A stretch of DNA of 64,000 nt from Nitrospirota bacterium (GCA_016219645.1 JACRLR010000016.1:62001-126000); one strand, 5' to 3'; numbered from the stretch's first letter, positions 1 through 9,268 are shown. Notes: a model not told the origin generated them from the sequence alone. Made by a program: numbers and translations.

Positions 1-72
1 CTGGTTCATCTGGTCTATCTGGTTGGTCTGGTTTAACCAAACAAACGAGACAAACCAAATAAACCAAATAAC
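1..72. repeat. Periodic TGGT/AACCA hairpin (A-type), copy 1
   Basis: A 9-base word of the form CTGGTNNAT is repeated about four times on the left arm, followed by TTAACC and then about four 9-base words of the form AACCARAYA on the right arm. The arms are near-complementary, with differences mostly transitions, so an RNA stem would keep G-U pairs. It may start before the window. It is followed at 86-111 by the right end of an R-type repeat. Confidence 0.8.
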
Positions 73-85
73 AGTCTTATTTTTC

Positions 86-111
86 TGGCGGACTTTTTCA
101 GCATCCTGCTA
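86..111. repeat. R-type repeat, right end
   Basis: Carries CTGGCGGACTTTTTCAGC followed by ATCCTGCT. This is the inverse complement of the left ends seen at 39486, 45755 and 48249. Together with the A-type hairpin at 1-72 it looks like the right half of a composite element whose left end lies outside the window. Confidence 0.7.
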
Positions 112-179
112 GAGGTGACGTCGTAGTACCGTGGAGGGTAATCAGTCCGCTGATCTGATACGAGTAGAAAAGGGAGAAG

Positions 180-998
180 ATGATGTCAAAAGACAAGGGG
201 CAGGAAGACAAGGGTCACTCTAAACTGAAGCGCAAAGAATACGAGAAGGAGCTGCGCAAGCTGCAGGCCGAGCTCTGCCACCTTCAGGCCTGGGTGAAAG
301 CCAAAGGCCTGAAAGTGATGGTGGTATTCGAGGGCCGCGACGGCGCCGGGAAGGGCGGCACGATTCGCGCCATCACGGAGCGTGTGAGTCCGCGCATATT
401 CCGCGTCGTGGCGCTCCCTGCGCCCTCCGACCGCGAGAAGACCCAGATGTATATTCAGCGTTACATGGCGCATTTCCCGGCGGCCGGCGAAATCGTCATT
501 TGGGACCGCAGTTGGTACAATCGCGTCGGGGTCGAACATGTCATGGGCTTTTGCACCAAAGAACAGTACGAAGGCTTTCTCGAACATGCCCCGATCGTCG
601 AAGGGTATATCACGAGGGCAGGGATCATCCTGATCAAGTACTGGCTCGAAGTGGGCAACGAGGAGCAGGAGCGTCGGTTCGAGGCCCGAGTCGAAGATCC
701 ATTGCGCCAGTGGAAGCTCAGCCCCATGGACTTGCCGTCACGCGAGAGGTGGTACGACTACTCCCGCGCACGCGACCGGATGCTGGAGGCCACGGACTCG
801 AAGCATGCGCCGTGGTATCTCGTGCACTCGGATGACAAAAAGCGCGCGCGCCTCAACGTCATGACCCATTTGTTGTCGCTGATTCCCTATGAAAAGCTGC
901 CACGTGAAAAAATAAAGATACCCAAGCGATCGAACAAAGGCAAATACGATGACGAGGCGACGTTGAAGGGCAAACGGTTTATCCCGGAGAAATATTGA
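180..998 (+). CDS. ppk2: Polyphosphate kinase 2 family protein
   Basis: A cytoplasmic P-loop kinase that transfers phosphate between polyphosphate and a nucleotide. The 272-residue length fits single-domain class I PPK2. Walker A GRDGAGKGG is at residues 52-60 and the Walker B/lid motif WDRSWYNR at 108-115; both are intact. The N-terminal 40 residues are charged and helical (Lys/Glu rich). The start could be either of two adjacent ATGs (180 or 183), behind a GGGAGAAG ribosome site. It stands alone upstream of glucan-processing genes, so a role in polyphosphate and energy storage next to carbon storage is plausible. Nucleotide preference cannot be read from sequence alone. Confidence 0.93.
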   Translation: MMSKDKGQEDKGHSKLKRKEYEKELRKLQAELCHLQAWVKAKGLKVMVVFEGRDGAGKGGTIRAITERVSPRIFRVVALPAPSDREKTQMYIQRYMAHFPAAGEIVIWDRSWYNRVGVEHVMGFCTKEQYEGFLEHAPIVEGYITRAGIILIKYWLEVGNEEQERRFEARVEDPLRQWKLSPMDLPSRERWYDYSRARDRMLEATDSKHAPWYLVHSDDKKRARLNVMTHLLSLIPYEKLPREKIKIPKRSNKGKYDDEATLKGKRFIPEKY

Positions 999-1011
999 GG
1001 TTGGGCCCGAC

Positions 1012-1037
1012 CTTCAGCCTTCAGCCTTCAGCCTTCG
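1012..1037. repeat. CCTTCAG tandem heptamer
   Basis: About three and a half copies of CCTTCAG in the gap between ppk2 and the GH63 gene. The same word forms one arm of the hairpin at 38126-38200. Confidence 0.6.
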
Positions 1038-1089
1038 GACTTCTGGCACTCGTGGGCGACTATTCGAAAATCTTTGGAGGAGACTGACC

Positions 1090-3879
1090 ATGGCCGACTC
1101 AGCAAAAGGTGTCCAAGCTCAGAAGATCAACGACGAATCTCGCCGCCTCCAGGAGGCGCGCGACGGCAAGGAGGCATGGAAGAAATGGGGCCCCTACCTG
1201 AGCGAGCGCCAGTGGGGCACGGTGCGGGAAGACTATAGCCCTAACGGGGACGCCTGGAATTTCTTCACCCACGATCAGGCCCGCTCGCGCGCCTATCGCT
1301 GGGGCGAGGACGGTCTCGCCGGGGTCTCCGATGCCCAACAGCACCTCTGCTTTGCGCTGGCCCTCTGGAATGGGAAAGATCCAATCCTCAAAGAACGGCT
1401 CTTCGGGCTCACGAACAGCGAAGGCAACCACGGCGAGGACGTGAAAGAATATTACTTCTACCTCGACAGCACGCCGACACATTCCTACATGAAGTACCTC
1501 TACAAGTATCCGCAGGCAGCGTTCCCCTATGCCGATCTGGTGGAGACGAACCGCCGGCGCTCCCGGAATGAAATGGAGTATGAACTGCTCGATACCGGCG
1601 TGTTCAAGGACGACCGCTACTTCGACGTCTTCGTAGAATATGCCAAAGACGGCCCGGATGACATGCTGGTACAGATCACTGCGGTCAACCGGGGGCCGGA
1701 GCAGGCCGAGCTGCATCTGTTGCCGACTCTGTGGTTTCGCAACGACTGGGCATTTTGGATTGCCCCAGCCAACAGGGCGGCCGGGAGGCCACACCTCAAA
1801 CAGATCACCCCCCCTCAATCCCCCCCTTACCAAGGGGGGGCACAGGGGGGTATCACTGCGATAGAGGCGCAGCATTCTACCCTGGGCACGTACTATCTGT
1901 ACTGCGACGGCGAGGCGCCGCTGCTCTTTTGCGATAACACCACGAACAACGACCGGCTCTTTCCCGGCCAGCCCAATACCAGTCTCTACTCCAAGGACGG
2001 GATCAATGATGCGGTGGTGCAGGGTCGCCAGAAGGCGGTGAATCCTGAACAGCAGGGCACGAAGGCCTCGGCGCACTACCGGCAGATGGTGGGGCCCGGC
2101 CAATCGATGACGGTGCGAGTGCGCCTCACGAACCAGGCCTCTACCGTCCCCTTCGGGCCGGCGTTTGCCAGGACCGTTGCGGCCCGCCTCAAGGAGGCGG
2201 ACGAATTCTACCGCTCCGTCACCCCGCCGTCCGCCTCCCCGGACGCAGCCAACGTGATGCGCCAGGCTCTCGCCGGTATGCTGTGGAGCAAGCAGTTCTT
2301 CTTCTTCGACGGGGATAGCTGGCTGGAGGAGCACCACTCCAACCCCCTCCATGCCGGCTATCAGGCCTCTCGAAACTCGGAATGGTTCCATATGGTCAAC
2401 AAGGACATCATCTCGATGCCGGACAAGTGGGAATACCCCTGGTACGCGGCCTGGGACCTGGCCTTCCACACGGTCCCGCTTGCGATTGTGGACTCGGACT
2501 TCGCGAAAGAGCAGATGCAACTGATGTTTCATGGGCTCTACCTGCACCCCAACGGGCAGATTCCCGCCTATGAATGGAACTTCAGCGACGTGAACCCCCC
2601 GGTCCACGCCTTTGCGACCCTCTTCCTCCACCGCGCCGAGCAGGCCCTTGGCCGCGAGATGGACGTAGAATTTCTCAAGTCGTCCTTCAACAAGCTCTTG
2701 CTGAACTTCACCTGGTGGGTGAACCGCAAGGACCGGTTCGGCAAGAACGTGTTCGAAGGCGGGTTCCTCGGTCTCGACAACATCGGCATCTTCGACCGGA
2801 GCGCTCCGCTGCCTACCGGTGGCCACCTGGAGCAGGCGGACGGCACAGCCTGGATGGCCCTGTTTAGCCAGAACATGGGCGAGCTGGCAGTGGAACTGGT
2901 GCCCCACGACCCAGCCTACGAAGAAATGGCGACGAAATTCGTCGAGCACTTCCTCTATATCGCCGCGGGGATGAACAAGTCAGGACCGGAGGGCATGTGG
3001 GACGAAGAGGACGGCTTCTACTACGATATGCTGCGGCTGCCGGACGGCAGCGCGCAGCGGCTCAAAGTGCGTTCGATGGTGGGACTGCTGCCTTTGTGCG
3101 CCACCTCGGTGACCGAGGCGTGGCAGCGGGAACGCATTCCGAATACGACCGCCGCGTTTCGGGCCCGTGCCCGCCAGATGCCTGAGGTAATGAAGTCCAT
3201 CCACCCCACCGGCCCGGGGCATTTTGGAGTGAACGAGCGAGGTATCCTGGCCCTGATCAACCAGGATCGGCTGCGCCGGATCCTCACCAAAATGCTTGAC
3301 GAGCACGAGTTCCTGAGCCCCTACGGCATCCGCTCCCTCTCCAAGTTTCACGAGCAGCACCCGTACATTTTGCATGTCGGAGGCCAGGAGTTCCGGGTGG
3401 ACTACCTGCCGGCTGAGTCGAACACCGGCATGTTCGGCGGCAACTCCAACTGGCGAGGGCCGGTCTGGATGCCGGTGAACGCCATGATCATCCGGGCGCT
3501 CCACAATTTCTATCTCTACTACGGCGACAATTTTACAATTGAATGTCCCACCGGGTCCGGCAAGATGATGAACCTCTTCGAGGTCGCCAAGGACATCGCG
3601 GATCGGCTGAGCCGGATCTTTTTGCGTGATGAACAGGGCAAGCGGCCTGTGTATGGCGGGACGGAGAAGTTCCAGTCCGATCCCCACTGGCGCGACCACG
3701 TTCTGTTCTATGAATATTTTCACGGCGACAACGGGGCGGGCCTGGGCGCGAGCCACCAGACAGGCTGGACCGGGGTCGTGGCGAGAATGATCCAGATGTA
3801 TGGGTTGATGGACGCCCAGCGGGCCCTGGAAGGGGGCAAGCGGGCTGTGTTCATGAAAAAGAACGAAAGGAACCTATGA
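1090..3879 (+). CDS. GH63-type glucosidase
   Basis: A large (929-residue) alpha-glucosidase-like enzyme of the GH63 / mannosyl-oligosaccharide glucosidase clan with an (alpha/alpha)6 barrel. The barrel half carries the AWDLAF segment (Asp near residue 456) and a C-terminal Glu near 859 in GGTEKF, positions expected for the catalytic acid and base. HWRDHVLFYEYFHGDNG-type C-terminal sequence is typical. GGAGG precedes the ATG. No signal peptide is seen, so it is likely cytoplasmic, acting on alpha-glucans, mannosylglycerate-type or glucosylglycerate-type substrates (substrate not determinable). Its last bases overlap the next gene (ATGA), so the two are co-translated. Residues about 240-255 derive from an inserted C-rich/G-rich palindrome (see 1808-1850). 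Confidence 0.85.
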   Translation: MADSAKGVQAQKINDESRRLQEARDGKEAWKKWGPYLSERQWGTVREDYSPNGDAWNFFTHDQARSRAYRWGEDGLAGVSDAQQHLCFALALWNGKDPILKERLFGLTNSEGNHGEDVKEYYFYLDSTPTHSYMKYLYKYPQAAFPYADLVETNRRRSRNEMEYELLDTGVFKDDRYFDVFVEYAKDGPDDMLVQITAVNRGPEQAELHLLPTLWFRNDWAFWIAPANRAAGRPHLKQITPPQSPPYQGGAQGGITAIEAQHSTLGTYYLYCDGEAPLLFCDNTTNNDRLFPGQPNTSLYSKDGINDAVVQGRQKAVNPEQQGTKASAHYRQMVGPGQSMTVRVRLTNQASTVPFGPAFARTVAARLKEADEFYRSVTPPSASPDAANVMRQALAGMLWSKQFFFFDGDSWLEEHHSNPLHAGYQASRNSEWFHMVNKDIISMPDKWEYPWYAAWDLAFHTVPLAIVDSDFAKEQMQLMFHGLYLHPNGQIPAYEWNFSDVNPPVHAFATLFLHRAEQALGREMDVEFLKSSFNKLLLNFTWWVNRKDRFGKNVFEGGFLGLDNIGIFDRSAPLPTGGHLEQADGTAWMALFSQNMGELAVELVPHDPAYEEMATKFVEHFLYIAAGMNKSGPEGMWDEEDGFYYDMLRLPDGSAQRLKVRSMVGLLPLCATSVTEAWQRERIPNTTAAFRARARQMPEVMKSIHPTGPGHFGVNERGILALINQDRLRRILTKMLDEHEFLSPYGIRSLSKFHEQHPYILHVGGQEFRVDYLPAESNTGMFGGNSNWRGPVWMPVNAMIIRALHNFYLYYGDNFTIECPTGSGKMMNLFEVAKDIADRLSRIFLRDEQGKRPVYGGTEKFQSDPHWRDHVLFYEYFHGDNGAGLGASHQTGWTGVVARMIQMYGLMDAQRALEGGKRAVFMKKNERNL
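1808..1850. repeat. C-run/G-run palindrome inside GH63 gene
   Basis: A run of seven C, the spacer TTACCAA and a run of seven G form the core, flanked by a second C6 and G6 pair. It lies inside the GH63 reading frame and is translated as TPPQSPPYQGGAQGG, between otherwise ordinary beta-rich sequence. It resembles dispersed palindromes known in several bacterial groups that insert in frame. Confidence 0.8.
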
Positions 3880-5354
3880 AAGCCTGGAGCAGATATCCCG
3901 TCATCTATGAGATCAACACCTGGGTCTGGCTGAGTGAGTTGAGCCGGACACACCGGAGGCCCGTGACCCTGGCCACGGTGCCAGATCAGGAATGGGATGC
4001 CCTTGCCGCTCACGACTTCGACGCCGTCTGGTTCATGGGCGTATGGGAACGGAGCCCTGCCGGCATCGCCATTTCGATGAAGAACGGGGGGCTGCTGGAG
4101 GATTTCAGGAGAGCCCTCCCTGACTTTTCGTCGGAGGACAATGTCGGTTCGCCCTATTGCGTGCGGCGCTATGTCGTCGACCAGCACCTGGGAGGGCCGG
4201 CAGGGCTTGCCGCCGCCAGAAAAAAGCTGGCCGACCGGGGCATGCGACTGATACTGGATTTCGTCCCGAACCACGTGGCGCCGGATCATCCCTGGGTCAC
4301 GGAGCATCCGGACTATTTCATCCAGGGCAGCACCGACGATCTGGCCCGGAAGCCTGGCGAGTTTTTCCAGGCCGGTGGTAAGGTCCTGGCCCTGGGGAGA
4401 GATCCGTACTTTGCGCCCTGGCCTGATGTGGCGCAGCTCAACGGGTTTCATCCGGGATTGCGCGAGGCCATCATCGAGACCGTGGGATCGATTGCCGGGC
4501 AATGCGACGGCATGCGCTGCGATATGGCGATGCTGCTCATGACGCCCATCTTCGAGCGCACGTGGGGGCACCGTGCCGGGCCACATCCGGAGAAAGAATA
4601 TTGGCCGGAGGTGATCCAGGGGGTGCGGAAGCGTTACCCCGATGTTCTCTTTATCGCTGAGGCCTATTGGGATAAGGAATGGGAGCTGCAGCAACAGGGG
4701 TTCGACTACTGCTACGACAAACGGCTGTACGACCGGCTGGAACACGACCCTGCGGAACAGGTCCGGCTCCATCTGTGCGCCGACCTGGCGTACCAGGAGA
4801 AACTGGTCCGGTTCATCGAGAACCACGACGAGCCGCGCGCCGCAGCGACGTTCTCTTCGGAGAAAGAGCGAGCGGCCGCGATTACGGCGTCAACCCTGCA
4901 AGGAGCCAGACTGTTTCACGAAGGGCAGTTCGAAGGACGCCGCGTGAGACTCCCGGTGTTCCTGCGTCGCCGTCCCGAGGAAGTCCCGGACAAGAGTCTC
5001 CAGGAATTCTATAAGTCCCTTCTTCAAGCTCTCAGGAGCAAAGATCTCAGGGAAGGGGAGTGGTCATTGTGCGAACGGACCGGCTGGCCGGACAATGACA
5101 GCTACCTGAATGTGGTTGCCTGGAGCTGGCATCAGGGGGCAGACCGCCACCTGATCGTCGTGAATCTTTCAGGGGTCCGTTCCCAGACGATGGTCAGGCT
5201 GCCGTGGGGAGATCTCGCCGGCCGTTCCTGGCGGTTGAGCGATCCGCTGCAGAAGGCAGTCTATGATCGAGCGGGCGACGACCTTCAAACGGCGGGCTTT
5301 TACGCGGACCTGCAGCCCTGGAGCTATCACGTCCTTCACTGCGAGCGCAGTTGA
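3876..5354 (+). CDS. GH13 family alpha-amylase-like enzyme
   Basis: A 492-residue (beta/alpha)8 enzyme of the alpha-amylase family. All four conserved regions are visible: DFVPNH (region I), GMRCDMAML with the nucleophile Asp near 216, EAYWD with the acid/base Glu near 262, and FIENHDEPR with Asp near 318. A beta-sandwich C-terminal domain ends the protein (VVNLSG). No signal peptide, so probably cytoplasmic. It is translationally coupled to the GH63 gene (4-base ATGA overlap), which points to a shared substrate such as glycogen, trehalose or a glucosyl osmolyte. The exact specificity (amylase, trehalose synthase-like or phosphorylase-like) cannot be assigned here. Confidence 0.88.
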   Translation: MKAWSRYPVIYEINTWVWLSELSRTHRRPVTLATVPDQEWDALAAHDFDAVWFMGVWERSPAGIAISMKNGGLLEDFRRALPDFSSEDNVGSPYCVRRYVVDQHLGGPAGLAAARKKLADRGMRLILDFVPNHVAPDHPWVTEHPDYFIQGSTDDLARKPGEFFQAGGKVLALGRDPYFAPWPDVAQLNGFHPGLREAIIETVGSIAGQCDGMRCDMAMLLMTPIFERTWGHRAGPHPEKEYWPEVIQGVRKRYPDVLFIAEAYWDKEWELQQQGFDYCYDKRLYDRLEHDPAEQVRLHLCADLAYQEKLVRFIENHDEPRAAATFSSEKERAAAITASTLQGARLFHEGQFEGRRVRLPVFLRRRPEEVPDKSLQEFYKSLLQALRSKDLREGEWSLCERTGWPDNDSYLNVVAWSWHQGADRHLIVVNLSGVRSQTMVRLPWGDLAGRSWRLSDPLQKAVYDRAGDDLQTAGFYADLQPWSYHVLHCERS

Positions 5355-5396
5355 TCGAGCCGGATTTGGACGACGGGCTCAGCGAGAGGGACTTGG

Positions 5397-5717
5397 ATGG
5401 AAGCAGAATGGATCGAATGGCATTCGCTCATCGGTATCGTGGCGGGATTCGGCACCACCTTTGCTGCCGCTCCGGATTTGATTGCGATGTTCAAGCGAGG
5501 GAGCTCCAAAGGCATGAATCCAACCATGGCTGGCATGATGGGCACGTTTCAAATCGTGTGGGTATATTACGGGTTCTTGATCAATTCGATGCCGGTGGTG
5601 ATATGGAATGTGATCGCGGTGGTGATCAATTTCCTCATGGTGGGCGCGTTTTTTTACTTTGTCCGCAAAGAGAAAATGGCCGGCTTGAGGCAAGGAGTCA
5701 CGGGTAAAGAACCATAG
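5397..5717 (+). CDS. SemiSWEET / PQ-loop sugar transporter
   Basis: A 106-residue protein with three predicted membrane helices, the size and layout of bacterial SemiSWEET porters that work as dimers. The first helix and loop (GIVAGFGTTFAAAPDLIAMF, then a Lys/Arg-Gly-Ser-Ser-Lys-Gly turn) match the conserved Pro-containing half-transporter pattern of the MtN3/saliva family. It lies 42 bases after the GH13 gene on the same strand, which suggests movement of mono- or disaccharides linked to glucan breakdown. The GAGAGGGACTTGG region precedes the ATG. The family call is firm; the transported sugar is unknown. Confidence 0.82.
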   Translation: MEAEWIEWHSLIGIVAGFGTTFAAAPDLIAMFKRGSSKGMNPTMAGMMGTFQIVWVYYGFLINSMPVVIWNVIAVVINFLMVGAFFYFVRKEKMAGLRQGVTGKEP

Positions 5718-5777
5718 GCGGGCTAGGCGTGCCGCCGGTCGGTATGCCTGCGCAGACATTGCCGTGGACAGGGCGTA

Positions 5778-6269
5778 ATGACTGAAGAAACCCGATCCGC
5801 CGGCGAGTTTGCGGAAGGAGGTCCGGTTCGCGGGTGGCGCGCGGTGTTTCCCCCGGCGCAGTGGCTCGCTGCCTATGGCATTCCGGTGTCGCTCGCCTAT
5901 GCCTCGCTCGCCGGACTCCCGCCGCAATACGGTATTTACTGCTATCTGGTCGGCGGCCTGTTCTACGCGCTGTTCGGCTCATCGCGCCAGCTTGCGATCG
6001 GGCCGACTTCGGCGATCTCGATGCTCGTCGGGGTCACGGTCGCCGGCATGGCACAGGGCGACCCGGGGCGCTGGGCGGACATCGCGGCGCTGACAGCGCT
6101 GGTCATGGCCGCCATGTGCGTGCTCGCCTGGCTGCTGCTGGGCGAAAAGCTGCTGCCGGGCCTCCCGGTCGCGCTGTTCGTGGTGGTGATTTCCATCATC
6201 GTATTATCGGTCACTCCGCTGGCTGATCTCGGGTTCAACGTCGTCGGCGCGCTGCCGCCTTGCTACTAG
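5778..6269 (+). pseudogene. Remnant of a SulP-family anion transporter
   Basis: The first ~110 residues match the N-terminus of SulP permeases (PAQWLAAYGIPVSLAYASLA, then GLPPQYGIYCYLVGGLFYAL and FGSSRQLAIGPTSAISMLVG). After LAWLL the sequence jumps straight to LGEKLLPGLPVALFVV, which in full-length relatives sits after several more membrane helices. The protein then ends at residue 163 (ALPPCY), well before the rest of the permease and any STAS domain; full SulP proteins are about 500 or more residues. This implies an in-frame internal deletion plus C-terminal loss. The reading frame is still open, so a short membrane peptide may be made, but transport function is very unlikely. Confidence 0.75.
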
Positions 6270-6327
6270 AACACTCACTTGGCACAAACGTCTTGGGCAG
6301 AGCCAACCGTATTTATGAGGAGCAGCC

Positions 6328-7401
6328 ATGGCAGAACGGCAATTTGATCTCACCCGCGACACCCTCGCGGTCGTGTTCCTGTTCGTGTTGATCGGAGCCT
6401 CTGTCTGGATCCTCTTGCCGTTTCTCACCGCGGCCGTGTGGGCGACCATGATCGTGGTCGCTACCTGGCCCCTGCTCTTGATGCTCCAACGCTGGCTGCT
6501 GGGGCGGCGGTGGCTCGCCGTGACGGCAATGACGCTCCTGTTGCTGACAATCTTCCTTCTGCCGTTCTTGTTCGCCATCGGCACCTTCATAGAAAACTTC
6601 AAGGAGATTACCGCTTGGACGACCTCGCTCGCCACGTTCACGGTACCTCCGCCGCCAGACTGGCTGGGCAAGATCCCGCTGGTCGGTACGAAAGCGGCGT
6701 CGCAGTGGCAGCAAATTGCCGAGCTGAGCCGTGAGGAACTGGCGACGCGCCTGTCACCATACCTGGGCGGCGTCTTGCAATGGGTCGCTGCGCAGATCGG
6801 GGGGCTCGGCATGTTGCTGGGCCAAATCATCTTGACCGTGCTCATCTCGGCCGTGCTTTACGCTACGGGAGAGTCTGCCGGTGCGATGGCCCTGCGGTTC
6901 GGCGCTCGGCTGGCAGAGGAACAGGGAGAGCAGGCCATCCGCCTGGCCGGTCAGGCGATCTACGGGGTGGCGTTGGGGGTAGTGTTAACGGCGTTAGTGC
7001 ATGCCGTGCTCGCCGGGATCGGCCTGGCGATCGTCGGCGTGCCGTTCGCCGTGATGTTGACCGCGCTGATGTTTTTTTTAGGGATCGTGGAAATCGGGCC
7101 TGGTCCCGTGCTGATCTGCGCGGTCGGGTGGCTCTACTGGACTGGCGACACCACGTGGGGGACCGTGTTGCTGGTGTGGACCCTGCTCGTCTCCCCTGTC
7201 GATAATATTCTACGACCCATTCTGATTAAGAAAGGGGCGGACCTCCCGCTGTTGCTGATCATCGCCGGTGTGATCGGGGGGATGTTCGCCTTCGGGCTCA
7301 TCGGGATTTTTGTCGGTCCGGTGATCCTTGCGGTGGCCTACACGCTGTTCACGGCCTGGATCAACCGGGACGGGGCAATTCCCAAGAACCGTGAAGCGTG
7401 A
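6328..7401 (+). CDS. AI-2E family transporter (PerM/YdiK type)
   Basis: A 357-residue integral membrane protein with about eight hydrophobic helices and the family architecture: two N-terminal helices, a middle soluble segment (residues ~90-155) and a C-terminal helix cluster ending in LIGIFVGPVILAVAYTLFTAWI. Members are annotated as AI-2 exporters or as Na+/H+ or lipid-related permeases; true substrates are mostly unproven. GAGGAGCAGCC precedes the ATG. The stop codon falls within a GTGAAGCGTGAGGCGTGAAA repeat word, so the last residues (KNREA) may derive from repeat sequence. Confidence 0.85.
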   Translation: MAERQFDLTRDTLAVVFLFVLIGASVWILLPFLTAAVWATMIVVATWPLLLMLQRWLLGRRWLAVTAMTLLLLTIFLLPFLFAIGTFIENFKEITAWTTSLATFTVPPPPDWLGKIPLVGTKAASQWQQIAELSREELATRLSPYLGGVLQWVAAQIGGLGMLLGQIILTVLISAVLYATGESAGAMALRFGARLAEEQGEQAIRLAGQAIYGVALGVVLTALVHAVLAGIGLAIVGVPFAVMLTALMFFLGIVEIGPGPVLICAVGWLYWTGDTTWGTVLLVWTLLVSPVDNILRPILIKKGADLPLLLIIAGVIGGMFAFGLIGIFVGPVILAVAYTLFTAWINRDGAIPKNREA

Positions 7402-7530
7402 GGCGTGAAACGAGGGTCAACCTCGGAGCTAGTCAGTGTCGGACAGGCTCCTAGCAGTCTGCGGAAAAACTCGGTTTGTACACAAAATACCGTGAGAACG
7501 CGTTCATGTGGAACTGACGCTCAAGTCGTA

Positions 7531-7789
7531 CAGGATGCTCAAAAAGGCCACTGGTCTCACCCACCCTGCCCCGGCGCGCCGAGACGCGCCGCTCCACAGG
7601 CAAGGCCGTAGCGAGCGAACAAAGATAGGTCTTCCAGGCTCGCTTGTGTACGGTATCGAAAGGATGACCCGGATGAGTCCCCCCACTGCGCGCGTCGAAC
7701 GAGCACATTCATATCGTGCGCGTTCCGCGAGCACAGGGGACTCACCGGGCCATCCTCCCCTCTGCTGGCGGTCTTTTTCAGCATCCTGC
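7531..7789. repeat. R-type composite repeat between convergent genes
   Basis: The left end CAGGATGCTCAAAAAGGCCA and right end CTGGCGGTCTTTTTCAGC then ATCCTG are inverted, about 260 bases apart. The core contains the CGCGCGTCGAACGAGCACAT / GTGCGCGTTCCGCGAGCAC hairpin also found at 10930, 45820 and 48310. It sits between the converging AI-2E and MltF-like genes, and the GC-rich stem ends next to A/T runs are suitable for bidirectional termination. This fills most of the 397-base gene-free gap; 7402-7530 shows only degraded repeat words. Confidence 0.75.
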
Positions 7790-7798
7790 GAGGGAGTT

Positions 7799-9268
7799 CT
7801 ATTGCTTGGGAACGTCCTGCTGCAGTTCGCTTCGGGCCTTCTCTCCCGCGGCTCGCTGTTGCTCGACCAGCGTATAGGCCACGTAGTACTTGTAGATGTT
7901 GGCCACGTAGGTCACCGTCTCCTCCCCGATCCGTTTCGCGGCGATGACCTCGACGTTGTTGAACCAGACGTTCGGATCGAGCCCCTGCTTTTCGGCTTCT
8001 TTCCGGAGTTTCTGGACGCGGCCTGGCCCGGCGTTGTACGCGGCAAATGAAAAGAGGGTCTTATTGCGTGGGTCCATCGGCTCGTTTCCGAAGAACTCGT
8101 CCCGCATCATGCTGATGTACTTGACGCCGGCGTGGATGTTGGGTTCCACCTGTGAAATGTCGCCGGTGTTCATCTCCTTGCCGGTGGCAGGCATCAGCTG
8201 CATCACGCCGATCGCGCCGACATCGCTCTTGGCATCCTGATCGAGCAGGGATTCCTGATAGCCCTGTGCCATCATGAGCAGATAGTCCATGCCGTACTGG
8301 GCTCCGTATTTTCGAAAGAACTCGACTGTCGCCTGGTACTTCTTGATCTCGCCGGCCGACGTCGCGGGCTTTACGACCCGTGGGCTGCCGGTGTACTTCT
8401 TGACCAGCGCCTTTCCGAAGTCGGTTTTCTGGCCATAGTTCTTCGCGAATGTGGCGATCTCCGCTTTCAGCTTCGGACTGTCTTTGCGGATCATCCAGGC
8501 GATGTCGCCTCCCTTGTGCACCACCAGGTCTTCCCGGGGCTTGAGCTTCTTGAACACTTTTGCCCACAGCAATGCCTGATACCGGTTGACGACGATGGTG
8601 CCGACGAGTCCCGCATGGACCATTTCCAGCAGATCGTCGTCCTGCAGATCTTCCGGCGCGGCTTTGAGGATGACCGGTGGCTTCTGCTCTTTCGCGAAAC
8701 GCTCGTTGAGATCTTCGAGATGAGTCCAGTAGCTTGACGATTTGCGGACGAACACTTCCTTGCCGGAAAGATCGTCGAGAGATGCCAGTTCGGGCGACGC
8801 CGGTCCCGTCACCACGATTTGTTTGACGCCGCGGAAGAACGGCTCACCGAAATCGACCTGTTCGAGGCGTTCCGGCGTGAGCGTCAGGATACCGGCCGCG
8901 ATATCGCCGCGGCCTTCCAACAGCCCCGATATCAGCTGGTCGTGCCTCGTCGGGATAATGGTCACAAACGTACGGATATGCTTTCCCTGCGTCTTGTATT
9001 TTTCGTTGATTTCTTTCTCGAAGGCCTTGAGGAGTTCATATTCGACGCCGGTCTGACGGGCGCCATTGAGCCAGTACGACGTGCGGGACGGCGCAACCAG
9101 GACACGAATCACGCGGCGCTTGATCATCCCGTCGAGGTCCCCCGTCCACGGCTTAAAGGCCAGGGGCTGTGCCAATCCCTGCTTCGGCTGCGATGGTGTG
9201 TCTTGTGCGAAGGCGGGGATGACGAGCACGGCGCAGATGCACAGGATGGTCAGAAGAACATGCTTCAT
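7799..9268 (-). CDS. MltF-like lytic transglycosylase with solute-binding domain
   Basis: A 489-residue exported murein enzyme. After a signal peptide (MKHVLLTILCICAVLVIPAF, cleavage near AFA-QD), residues ~35-270 form a periplasmic solute-binding (SBP family 3) domain, and residues ~310-470 are an SLT lytic transglycosylase domain with catalytic Glu339 in YQESLLDQ, followed by GAIGVMQLMPATG and SFAAYNAGPGRV. This is the MltF domain order. The ATG at 9268 is chosen because GGAG lies just upstream and a signal peptide follows. A longer frame to 9397 only reads through an A-type repeat. Expected role: cleaving peptidoglycan during growth or assembly. Confidence 0.9.
   Translation of the reverse strand: MKHVLLTILCICAVLVIPAFAQDTPSQPKQGLAQPLAFKPWTGDLDGMIKRRVIRVLVAPSRTSYWLNGARQTGVEYELLKAFEKEINEKYKTQGKHIRTFVTIIPTRHDQLISGLLEGRGDIAAGILTLTPERLEQVDFGEPFFRGVKQIVVTGPASPELASLDDLSGKEVFVRKSSSYWTHLEDLNERFAKEQKPPVILKAAPEDLQDDDLLEMVHAGLVGTIVVNRYQALLWAKVFKKLKPREDLVVHKGGDIAWMIRKDSPKLKAEIATFAKNYGQKTDFGKALVKKYTGSPRVVKPATSAGEIKKYQATVEFFRKYGAQYGMDYLLMMAQGYQESLLDQDAKSDVGAIGVMQLMPATGKEMNTGDISQVEPNIHAGVKYISMMRDEFFGNEPMDPRNKTLFSFAAYNAGPGRVQKLRKEAEKQGLDPNVWFNNVEVIAAKRIGEETVTYVANIYKYYVAYTLVEQQRAAGEKARSELQQDVPKQ

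Noticed and set aside
1-72. CRISPR-like array in the A-type repeats
   Set aside because: The repeat unit is only 9 bases with no spacers, arms are complementary, and there are no cas genes in the window.
1099-2949. Long open frame (616 codons) on the minus strand across the GH63 gene
   Set aside because: It mirrors the GC-rich codon pattern of the plus-strand gene, has no family-like motifs, and the plus-strand protein has clear GH63 features over the same DNA.
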